From positions 137,355,546 to 137,419,545 of the forward strand of contig CM057338.1 in the NCBI GenBank assembly GCA_030015575.1: a stretch of DNA of 64,000 nucleotides, read 5' to 3'. The DNA comes from Agapanthus africanus. Lineage: Eukaryota > Streptophyta > Magnoliopsida > Asparagales > Amaryllidaceae. This document shows positions 12,795 through 23,515 of this stretch, piece after piece; position 1 is the first letter of the stretch; the number at the start of each line of letters is the position of its first letter. The translations under genes and the position numbers were made by a program. The notes beneath the pieces were generated by a model. The model saw only the letters and a program-made list of their open reading frames with translations, was not told the DNA's origin and ran no database searches.

Positions 12795-14318
12795 TGATTG
12801 ATCTAGATTTATGTGTAGTAGTGTAACCACAATCAATAACGGTGTCGCATGTAGCTAGACCGAGATGAGTACGTGTCGTCCTCTGGGAAACGTTGAATAT
12901 TTTATTCTTACTCTAGGCGTGTTGAGAAAGAAAGAAGGAAGAATAAAAATGGTGAAGAATGGTTTGTAGGATCTAGATCTACGTTAAACGCGGATGTAAA
13001 ATATAGATCTAGATTAACTACGGATATATGTTTTATAGTAGAAGGAGGCTTGTAGGGTTCATTAAGATTTATTAGTCATGGATGATTAATTAAATATTAC
13101 TCTTTTTATCCTTTAATAGATTTAAAACTAGAACGACGGTGATGCATGTAGATTAGGGTTTCTGGAGGGAAAAGGGTTCCCACTCTTAACCCCTATCTCG
13201 ACATGGAACTCCGTTCATATCTAGCCTTTACCAAAACAATTATTAATCTAATCTCTAATCGTGGTCGCGATTATCAATGAATTGATAGCGCGCCCGATTA
13301 GAATGTTAACTATTCTTTTGATAGATTTTATAAACTTTATAGGACTTAAAAAGAGTTTAAGGATCTTCATCATCCATTAACCTATCATAATCCCATGAAC
13401 CTTAACAAGCGGAGAATTACTCGCGTATGTTGGGAGAAGAAGAGATGGAGAGGGAAATCATATTTAAACTACAAATAATCAGAATAAGAAAAAGAACTAC
13501 CTTTATTAATCAACAAAATTCATTTACACTTTGTTCTCTTAGAAAATGATTACAAAATGCTAGCTTGCTTCTCGATCTCTTCTGAGGAGGTAGATGAACC
13601 GTTGATAATCAGCCTGGATGCGTGAGCCTGTCGTGGACTTCGTGATTTCTTCAGCTTGATGATTTTTCCAATAGGCTCTCGGTCCTTATTTATAGTCCCA
13701 GAACCAGAACCCTAGCTTTCTAATTTGGAAACCAGTGGTTAAGATCTCAACAACAAAATCCCAACTCCCAATACATCTAGACTGCGGCGGATCCGCGGCC
13801 AATAGGTGGGTTTGGCCGCGGATCCGCGGCCTTATTGGGAGATCGCTTGATTTGGTCTTCTGGAGCTTTATCTTTATGACACGTGGTGATATTTTTAATC
13901 TCTGGAAACTGAAAATCTTTTCTACGTCATTGCCAGACTTGATTTCTTTAGTTTACTTTCTTAATTAGGCATGTTTGTTCCAACAACTATGATTTCCTTG
14001 ATTTCAGCCCTGAAGATTCTGCACAACAACTCAATAAATAATATTAGTAGAGTTTGTTTTATTGACATATTAACTTAACCATTAAGAATTGGTCAAAGAT
14101 ATTTAATAAGGTAAGCATATTTAAATGGGCCAAATGTTACATGGGTATTATATGCTTACTTTTTCCTACCAAATGTTAATTATAATATATAAACACATGA
14201 AAATAGTATTTTTACAGATAAACCCTCACATGTATCATATATTATAATAAACACCTTTTATTATATAGAAATAGTAGGAAAAATGTCATATTAAATGTGC
14301 AGTTTTATCAACTGAACA
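12795..14318 (-). repeat. 3' LTR of the Athila-like element
   Basis: TG...CA ends in both readings (minus start TGTTCAGTTGATAAAAC). A TATA box on the minus strand (TATAAATA at about 13688-13697) has two GC-palindromic copies upstream of it (13783-13800 and 13814-13831, the latter with 9-bp arms GGCCGCGGA). Confidence 0.9.
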
Positions 14319-14335
14319 AATACCCCCAAACTTAT
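14319..14335 (-). other. Polypurine tract
   Basis: Read on the minus strand, AAGTTTGGGGGTATT directly abuts the TGTTCAG start of the 3' LTR. This is the expected plus-strand priming site. Confidence 0.75.
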
Positions 14336-16100
14336 CTTTGATCGTCCCGAACAAACTAGTTTATTCAAGAGAAGGAGAAAAAGAAAGAAGAAAGCTAAGC
14401 ACACTTTCGTAGGCAACACGATTGCACTGAGCACGTGCAACAAGCCGTTAAACCTCTAGGTGTCCCTACTAGGAGGAGTGTTGTCTCCTGAGGGTTTTCA
14501 ACGGATTACACCCACAAAATTCTATAATAAAAAAAAGATGGTGAAAGTTACATACAAAGATAAGAACTTATAAAAGAAAGAACTTGAAAATAAGAGTTTC
14601 CAACTATACCAGCTTTTCGGTTGCTATGAGCCCTATCTTAATGGTCGTGAAAAAATGTTAGAAATTACATCATCTCTCAATAAAATATCGTCTTTAGTTT
14701 TCCTCCCTATCTTTCCTCCAAACATTGATCATATACCCCTACGTGTGTGAACTGGACATCCCTACACTCGGAGAATTCAATTCAAGCAATCATACTCTTG
14801 TCCATCTGGCTTAGTACTTTTTAATTGATATTTATATGGAATATGCTCACACATTTTTCATGCGACCGTTAATACTTCTTGAGGTACTAACCGACCGATT
14901 ACTCATGTGCTTGCTAATTAGGTGCTTCTCCTCGTCTTGCAACACCTAAGGCTTAGCAGTGGCTTCCAAACCAGTTGGTCTAAGGCACTAGGTGATAAAG
15001 CACCCTCGTTATATTTTTTTATTGCTGCCTCGGTGATAACAAAACCAGTGTTCATTTTTCTTTTCACCATTTTATCTTTTATTCTCCACTTTTATTTTCT
15101 TCATACTTTGGTTTTTAAACAAGAGCATTTCAAGGTATCCTCTACTATCCCGAGTTTCAAGATGTGTGTAAGTGCGTATAGTAGGGTATCAACGTTCAAA
15201 TGTTTGGCTTCTAGAATAGGAATGATTTTTCAGGCTTATTTTATCCTCAGATTAGTAATTTCCTTCATCTTACAAACCCTTGGGACAACAGCTCATAACT
15301 ACTTATTACTAGTTTTGTTTAAGAAAAACTCTAACTTTCTTATTTTTCTCAAACTATTTCTATCTTTCATATGTAAATTTTCACTTTCAAACTTTTATTA
15401 TCAAAATAAAAATTTGTGCTTATGCAAAGTGTAATGCATAGTAACGCGTAAATAAGCACAAACCTCCCCCAAAACTGTTTACAGCAGTGTCCTCACTGAT
15501 GTCATCTTTTAAATCTCCAAAACCTGTAGACTTGGCAGGAAAGGTTATTAACGGGGGCAACAAAAATAATGACAGTGAAATCCTCCCCCAAACTTATTTC
15601 TGGCTCGTAATTTTGTAAAAGTTTTCTTTCAAGAGCTGAAATATCCCCCCCCCCCAAACTTGAGTAAAATCGTATTAAGCATTTAAAATTATGAGGGGGG
15701 GTAAAATTATTGGTCAAAGTAAAGCCTTATAAAGACCAAAATTCAACACCAACCATTCAAAAAATTTATCGATGAAGTACCAAGGTTGGTGGAAGAACAT
15801 GTCGCCTATTGGCGTGAAGAAGTGGGGAGGAGCTAAGAGGTGTAATGGAAAAGGCTTACGTCTCGGTTTGTAGAGACGAAGCAATGATGATCGATTACTC
15901 TCATTCTCAGTCTTGATAAGAAGATGTGGCGGTTCGACTTCTTTGGGTTGGGGTTGATTCATCACAACGCCCATGTCTTCTAAGAATGCGAGTTCTTCAG
16001 CGAAGATTTCTACAAAGCTTTCATTGATATCCTGAATAATAATCTCATCGGAAAGAATGGGATGATACTCGGACTCCTTTAAAAGGTTCACATTTAGCGT
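14336..16100 (-). other. Non-coding interior of the Athila-like element, with extra polypurine tracts
   Basis: No pol domain found. Three more runs resembling the polypurine tract (CCCCCAAA on the plus strand) lie near 15465, 15587 and 15645-15660. A long AT-rich reading frame on the plus strand (14922-15434) has no recognisable domain and is discounted. Confidence 0.6.
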
Positions 16101-18670
16101 TAGATATTGACCTGGACAACAACGTAATAGCGGAGTCGAGATCAGTATCGTGAAGCTCTTCAATTTCGCTGCTGTCGGAATCTATTGTTTTGATAGAACA
16201 CACATGTGCGTAGGGTTCGGAGGGTTCACTTCCCAACTTGTAAATGTTAAGCTCAATTGACATCTTCCCGAATGATAGGTTCATAGATCCGTTACGGCAA
16301 TTGATTACAGCGTTGGAAGTCGCAAGAAAAGGTCGACCTAAAATCACCGGAATTTGGTTTCGTAGGTTCGCTACAGGTTGTGTATCTATAACGATAAAGT
16401 CCACAGGAAATATAAATTCCCCGACTTTGATTAACACATCCTCTAGCTCATCCCTAGATTGGGTGATAGATCGATCGGCCATCTGAAGAGTGCAATGAGC
16501 CGGTTTTAACTCTCCGATCCCTAATTGCTCATAAACAGAATACGGAAGCAAGTTAATATTAGCACCTAAATCGAGTAGAGTACGATTAATATTTTTACCC
16601 CCAATAGAAATAGAAATTGTAGGACTTCCGGGGTCCTTTCGTTTCTTGGGTAGTTGTTGTGTAAAAGCAGTGCTCACATTACTCGTAAGGAAAACTTTTT
16701 TAGGTACTTGAACTTTTCTCTTCCTGGTGCACAAGTCCTTTAGGATTTTCGCATAAGATGGAACTTATTGAATAGCATCTAGGAGAGAAATGTTTATGTT
16801 AACTTGTTTAAAAATTTCCATAATTTTCTCCATTTGTGGACTTGGTATGTTGCCCCTTAAACTGTTTGGATAAGGTGCTTTATCAATAAGGGTTGGGTCC
16901 AATATTGAAGAAGATTGTGGGGATGGAATGGATCGCAAATTTGGAGTGGGGATTGCTTTAGATAGATTTGTGGAAGTAGGCTGAGGGTTTGAGCTTAGGG
17001 AAAATGGAGAATAGGCTCGGAAGAAGGTGGAAGACTAGACGAAATAGGGCAAGAAGTGGAAGCCGGGGTTTAAATTGATTCCTCATCATCAATCTGTTCA
17101 CCCATTTGATTGTTCAACACTTTTCCTGATCTCAACGTGGTAACGGCACTCACATTATGCCTTTGTGAGTGGCCAGGATTCGGTAAGGGTTGAGATGGAA
17201 GTTTCCCTTTTTCTCTCGCACCCATTGCGGCATTCAACTGTGCAATTTGGGCTTCTATTGATTTAATACTCTCACCATGGGAGGCGGAGTCTTTCTTTAT
17301 GGAATCAATAGAGGACCTCATATCAGCCGACATTTGGATCGAATGTTTCATAAACAAATCCAAAGTTTGTGCGAGTGAAGAGGAGTTATCGGTACCGGTC
17401 GTTTGGAAAGAATTATTGGTCGGGTTTTGAAAATTTGTTGACTGAAAGGGGTGCTGACTCTGTGGTGGTGGTTGCTGTTGCTGTGGAGGAGATCTTTGAT
17501 AATTTCCTTGGAACTGGTTTTGATTTTTATTTTGGTTTTGGTTCCAAGCAAAGTTAGGATGATTCCTCCATCCCTCATTATACATGGAAGAATAAGGATC
17601 ATTTCTAGGTCGCTGCTGAAAAGCAGCATTAGTTTGCTCGTGACCTTGAAATGGTGGATTCATAGGACATTCTTCCGTCAAGTGTGATGGATCAGAACAG
17701 CAATCACACACGTTTTGGGGAAGCATGTATTGGTTTAGGGAGGCTGAAGAGATTCTGTTTTCTATAGCGTCGAGTTTCCTTTGTATCACGGCCATTTCGG
17801 CTTTTATTGCGATGGAAACCTCGAGCTCATGAATACCTTCCCTAGATGATATAGGTCTAACACTTTCCCATTGTAAAGTGTGTTCAGCGAAATTTTCTAG
17901 GAATTTCTAAGCTTCACTATCATCTTTCAACAGGAATTGACATTGACACATGGTTTCAAGCATCTATTTTGTTGCGGGATCAATACCCTCATATATAATT
18001 CGACACAGATCCTATCGGTGGATTTCTTGATGAGGACATTGGACAAGTAGATCCTTGAACCGTTCAAAGCATTTCCAAAATGGTTTATTGGGAAGCTGGG
18101 TAAACTGATTGATTTCGCTCCTAACACGGGCGGTCTTATGATTGGGATAAAATTTCTTAAGGAATGCTACAACGAATTCGTCCCATTTAGAAATAGAATG
18201 TGCGGCAGTGTTATAAAGTCATTTCTCGACTAGATCGCACAAAGAAAAAGGGAGAAGACGTAAACGCACAGCATCCACAGAAAGTTGTGACGTGCCAATC
18301 ATTGCACATATGTTTTCGAATTTGTTTATAAAAACGTATGCGTCATCGGATTCAAGCCCGTGAAATTTGGGCAACAGTTTGATAAATTGGGGTTTGATTT
18401 CAAAATTATCCCCATTGGCTGGTGGAATAGAAAGACAAGTAGGAAGGGGACCACGTGAAGGGTAGCATCTATCTTGGAGAGATATAGGCGGTATATTCTG
18501 CTCACCTGTGGGCGGCGGCGGCGTAGTATCATGAAAATTTGATGGATAACCGTCCATCTCGATCGTGGTGGGTGGTGGGGAAAAGGAAAACGAAGAAGTA
18601 CCGACTTCGGAGTCGATAGAAGAAACGCGGACAAGACGGGCACTAGAATCCCATGTCCAGCCGAGCATGC
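16100..18670 (-). mobile_element. gag-protease region of the Athila-like element
   Basis: From the minus strand: a Gag core (KLLPKFHGLESDDAY, INKFENICAMIG) near 18.2-18.4 kb; a CCHC knuckle (CDCCSDPSHLTEECP) near 17.7 kb; a glutamine/asparagine-rich stretch near 17.5 kb; a coiled-coil-like segment; and an aspartic protease region (DLGANINLLPYSVYEQLG, ILGRPFLATSNAVI) near 16.3-16.6 kb. These are Athila-branch hallmarks. Gag shapes the particle and the protease matures it. Broken; roughly five interruptions. Confidence 0.85.
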
Positions 18671-19618
18671 ACTAAGCGGGTTTAGCGCAAGTGGCAGCGT
18701 GTGTGTGATTGGTTTGTTTTGAAAAGTGTGTCGGACTTGAAACAAATCACACAAAAATGCACAATCAACCCTAGAACTAAGGTTACCTAGGTCAAGTCTC
18801 TAGACCGCTCCTAAACTTCCAAAGGACAAGCCACAGGATCAATCCTCTACCACCTCTTTATAACTCTTGTGGCCAGGTAAATGCCAGGTAAGTGGAAGGT
18901 ATCCGCTATACGAATCACCGAAAATAGCGGGCCTAAGTAAGTAACCACTTACCTTAGACACACTTGCCTAGGCACCACAAAAGTAATGCAGATAAGCGAT
19001 AGATTACCCACGACATTCCTCTGTCCTTATTGAGCGCGACAGTCCTTAGAGTCTTGTCTAGATATTTTTTAAATTAATATAGGGTTATGCGGATGCTCGT
19101 TTTGTGATTTGTGGGGCCTAGGAAGGGTAATGAAATCCCCACCTAATCTGAATTGTGGTCTTGCCCCTTAAAATCCGTATTAAAATATGAATAAACAAAC
19201 CAAGTACAAAACTTTGCAAAAAGATTTTTGAGCGGCGATATTTTGCAAAGAATCCTGCAGAAAAGATATTTTATTGGATTTCAAAGGAGAGAGAAAGATA
19301 TATAAAAGATACCAGAGAATTTGGAAACCTTAAATCCCGTAACGCGCCGCGGTTTCGCCGCCAATATGCTCTTTGTGCCGCGGTTCCGCCGCGAGATGAG
19401 GGGATCTTTTGACAAGTTTTGTACAGTAGCCTCCGCTTCTCCTCTGAGTCTTGATGAATGTCTCTGGATCTCTGTTTTCTCAAGTCAATGACTCCAGATT
19501 CCCTCGCAAAAATCGCACACTTATCGTTAAATATGCAAGATGCAGTTTGTTTTGTTTTTATGATATAAATTGAATAAGAATTCAACACAAATAGTAAGAA
19601 TAAAAAATTACGCACGTA

Positions 19619-19636
19619 TCCCCGGCAACGGCGCCA
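19619..19636 (-). other. Primer-binding site, tRNA-Asp type
   Basis: Minus-strand TGGCGCCGTTGCCGGGGA lies two bases inside the 5' LTR. It is the classic Athila primer site. Confidence 0.9.
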
Positions 19637-19638
19637 TT

Positions 19639-21160
19639 TAATTGATCTAGATTTATGTGTAGTAGTGTAACCGCAATCAATAACGGTGTCGCGTGTAGCT
19701 AGACCGAGATGAGTACGGGTCGTTCTCTGGGAAACGTTGAATATTTTATTCTTACTTTAGGCGTGTTAAGAAAGAAATGAGGAAGAATAAAGAATGGTGA
19801 AGAATGGTTTGTAGGATCTAGATCTACGTTAAACACGGATGCAAAATATAGATCTAGATTAACTACGGATGTATTTTTTATAGTAGAAGGGGCTTGTAGG
19901 GTTCATTAAGATTTAGTAATCATGGATGATTAATTAAAGATTACTCTTTTTATGCTTTAATAGATTTAAAACTAGAACGACGGTGATGCATGTAGATTAG
20001 GGTTTCTGGAGGGAAAAGGGTTCCCACTCTTAACCCCTATCTCGACATGGAACTCCGTTCATATCTAGCCTTTACCAAAACAATTGTTAATCTAATCTCT
20101 AATCGTGGTCACGATTATCAATGAATTGATAGCGCGCCCAATTAGGATGTTAAATATTCTTTTGACAGAGTTTATAAATTTTATAGGACTTAAAAAGAGT
20201 TTAAGGATCTTCATCATCCATTAACCAACCCTAATCCCATGAACCCTAACAAACGGAGAATTACTCGCGCATGTTGGGAGAAGAAGAGATGGAGAGAGAA
20301 ATCATATTAAAACTACAAAGAAATAGAATAAGAAAAAGAACTACCTTTATTAATCAACAAAATTCATTTACACTCAACCCTTAGAAAATAATTACAAAAT
20401 GCTAGTTTGCTTCTCGATCTCTTCTAAGGAGGTAGATGAACGGTTGATGATCAGCCTGGATGCGTGAGCCTGTCGTGGACTTCGTGATCTCTTCAGCTTG
20501 ATGATTTTTCCAAGAGGCTCTCGGTCCTTATTTATAGTCCCAAAGCCAGAACCCTAGCTTCCTAATTTGGAAACCAGTGGTTAAGATCTCAACAACAAAA
20601 TCCCAACTCTCAATACATTTAGACCACGGCGGATCCGCGGCTAATAGGTGGGTTTGGCCGCGGATCCGCGGCCTTATAGGGAGATCGCTTGATTTGGTCT
20701 TCTGGAGCTTTATCTTTATGACACGTGGTGATCTTTTTAATCTCCGGAAACTGAAAATCTTTTCTACGTCACTGCCAGACTTGATTTCTTTAGTTTATTT
20801 TCTTAATTAGGCAAGTTTGTTCCAACAACTATGATTTCCTTGATTTCAGCCCTGAAAATTCTGCACAACAACTCAACAAATAATATTAGTAGAGTTTGTT
20901 TTATTGAGATATTAACTTAACCATTAAGAATTGGTCAAAGGTATTTAATAAGGTAAGCATATTTAAATGGGCCAAATGTTACATGGGTATTATATGCTTA
21001 TTTTTTCCTACCAAATGTTAATTATAATATATAAACACATGAAAATAGTATTTTTACAGATAAACCCTCACATGTATCATATATTATAATAAACACCTTT
21101 TATTATATAGAAATAGTAGGAAAAATGTCATATTAAATTTGCAGTTTTATCAACTGAACA
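19639..21160 (-). repeat. 5' LTR of the Athila-like element
   Basis: Matches 12795-14318 along its whole length with scattered substitutions. It carries the same TATA and GC-palindrome layout (18-bp palindrome at 20656-20673). Just inside, at about 19341-19395, the leader has another pair of CCGCGGTT-CGCCGC-like words. Confidence 0.9.
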
Positions 21161-21191
21161 GGCTCCAGTGATGACACTTTTCCAGAAGCTT

Positions 21192-23266
21192 TGTTCTCCG
21201 CCGAAAGAGGCGACCGGGACGTTAGGACGTCGGGGCAGATGCTATTTGGTTTTTATCCGTCCACCTCTCCAAAGATGCCAAGTTGATTTATGGCACCGTG
21301 TATCGGAGGTTTGGACAGATGCGGCCGTTGTAGCAGAATTCATCAGATTCCTCTTCGTTTGAGGGGTTTTTGATTGTGGGGACACTCTTCCCTACAGGCG
21401 CAAGCCCCTATAGTTAATTGCGCTACCGCGTCGCGGTAACAACTTTCTCCTTCTCCAGATGGTCACTTCGTGTCGTGTATGTTTGTTTTGTTTTTGGTTG
21501 CCTATGGATTATATACAGAGTCTAATTTATGTTGTCGCCCGTAGGGCGTGGATTAGTCCAAATCCATATTTTCTTAGATTTGGGTTTTGGTTTGGGTTTA
21601 AGCATACGTCAGTCTCATTTAAGACTAAGATCAACTTAAACGTTTGTTAAGGATACGTTAGTCTAATTTTAGACTACGATCAACTTAACGATTTGTTAAG
21701 GATACGTTAGTCTAATTTTAGACTAAGATCAACTTAACAGGATCATTTAGATCCAACAAAAGAGCATTTGGGCTCTATTGTTTTAATTTAAGGACTTTGC
21801 GGTCCAGTTTAAAGACATCATAGTTTATGGAGTTTAAAGACATCATAGTCTGTAAAGTTTAAGGACATCATAGTCCATGAGTTTAAGGACCCCACAGTCC
21901 GTGAAATATCTGGTTGTCGGGACCCGTCACCTCTCTGAAGGCGTTGAAGGATTACAACGACAAATATCAGAGGAGTGAAGAGATGTACCCTTGAACCAAT
22001 ATTGGTTGGGAGATCTGTAGTCCAATTTGGAACTAAGATCAAAGATTTATGAGCATATTGGCTCAATTAATCTGAGGTAGGGTTCTGTGACCACTTTGGG
22101 CTCGACCCATTTAGTTAAAATGCTGAGCATTGGTTCTGACAATTATTTTTGTCTTTTACTGAGTGCTGAACACTCATTATAGCTCTAGGGCTTTATTTAA
22201 AGAACATGTTATATTCATTTAGCGCGCACATGAGAAGCGCGTAGCGCGCTTGGCGCTGTGCTCCAGACAATGAGCACAGTATGCTCCTGGTGAAGTAGCG
22301 CACACGTGAGGAGCACGTGGTGCGCTTGGCGCTGTACGCCAGACAATGAGCGCAGTGCGCTTCTGGTGAAGTAGCGCACACGTGAGGAGCACGTGGCGCG
22401 CTTGGCACTGTGCGCCAGTCAATGAGCGCATAGCGCTTCTTGTTAGTAGCGCACACGTAAGGAGCACGTGGTGTGCTTGGCACTGAACGCCAGAATTGGA
22501 GCGCTTAAGGCTTCTGTGAAATAGAGCACACGTGAGGAGCACGTGGCGCGCTTGGCGCTGTGCGCTAGTCCATGAGCGTAGAGCGCTTCTGTGAAATAGC
22601 ACGCACGTGAGGAGCACGTGGCACGCTTAGCGCTGTGCGCCAGTCCATGAGCGCAGAGCGCTTCTGTTAAGTAGCACACACGTGAGGAGCACATGACGTG
22701 CTTGGTGCTGTGCACCAGATAAATGAGCGCGGAGCGCTTCTTTTGAATTTGGAGCGCTAAGGCTCTGCATCGCTGTGCGCTAGATTTGGAGCGCTGAGGC
22801 GCTTCTTTTAATTAGAGCGCTAAGGCTTTTTTTAGGCAGATTTGCGCTCTGAGAATTAAATTTTCTCTTATAAGAGATTTTGTCTCATAGATCTAAGAAC
22901 AGAGTTCTTATTTTATAGGAGATATTTCAATCTCTTATGTTTTTAAAGAAAGGCTTTGCCTTTATGGATCTGTGATCCTAAGAGAATTGAATTATTCTCC
23001 CCCTTTTTATAATGAGATGTTATGATCTCTTTTTGTGAAAGACGATTTGTCTTGAAGATCTATGATCTAACATAAGAACTAAGTTCTTTTTCTGATGAGA
23101 TGTTTTGATCTATCTGTTTTTACCTTGAAAAAAAGTTCTTCTTCTCAGAGTTTGCTCTTTTCTTTGAAATTTCTCAAAACTTATGGGGGGGTTCCTCTAT
23201 ATGAGACTTGAAGTCTTAGGGCGTTTATATAATGAAGGCTGATTTGTTCAATCGGTTAAGGAGAGT
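21192..23266 (-). repeat. 3' LTR of the Tat element (recognisable part)
   Basis: Aligns with 48847-50847 throughout; the right-hand LTR extends further. It includes the 76-bp array, a series of short stem-like words (AGAGATTTTGTCTC type, 22.86-23.2 kb) and the motif TGGATTATATACAG at about 21506. Confidence 0.85.
22217..22740. repeat. Tandem array, about 76-bp unit, with CACGTG boxes
   Basis: About seven copies. Each has CACACGTGAGGAGCACGTGG followed by a GGCGCTGTGCGCCAG-like inverted repeat and AGCGCAGAGCGCTTCT. The array explains all alanine/cysteine-rich reading frames on the minus strand here, which are not genes. The partner array in the other LTR is at 49889-50340. Confidence 0.9.
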
Positions 23267-23303
23267 CACTCCTAACCTCGTATGGCTAAATTCAATCCTC
23301 ACC

Positions 23304-23515
23304 CCATATGGGGTCAGGATTGACTTTAGCCATACGGGGTCAGGAGTTGATTTTGGCCATATGGGGTCAGAATTGACTTTAACCATACGGGGTCAGGGGT
23401 TGACTTTGGCCATATGGGGTCAGGGTTGACTTTAGCCATACGGGGTCAGGGATTGACTTTGGCCATATGGGGTTTAGGATTGACTTTAGCCATACGGGGT
23501 CAGGAGTGACTGTCG
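23304..23515. repeat. Tandem array, about 27-bp unit alternating in two forms
   Basis: Eight copies of CCATACGGGGTCAGG-ATTGACTTTAG. Most alternate with CCATATGGGG-TTGACTTTGG forms, giving a higher-order unit of about 53 bp. Confidence 0.88.

Larger units (their letters stand above)
12795..21160 (-). mobile_element. Athila-like Ty3 element with gag and protease only
   Basis: A complete insertion bounded by 1.52-kb LTRs (12795-14318 and 19639-21160) with a perfect target duplication GGCTC (12790-12794 and 21161-21165). Its primer-binding site is of the tRNA-Asp type typical of Athila. The 5.3-kb interior holds a Gag-like and an aspartic-protease-like region (about 16.1-18.7 kb) but no RT, RNase H or integrase. 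It therefore looks like a non-autonomous member. LTRs differ at a few percent of sites by eye, pointing to an age of a few million years. The gag-protease part is broken in several places. Confidence 0.92.

Noticed and set aside
14922-15434. 170-residue hydrophobic frame on the plus strand
   Set aside because: AT-rich antisense of a retroelement interior; phenylalanine/leucine content follows from base composition.
22193-22715. Alanine/cysteine-rich frames on the minus strand (also 49884-50363)
   Set aside because: Products of the 76-bp LTR array; the same peptide recurs in shifted frames.
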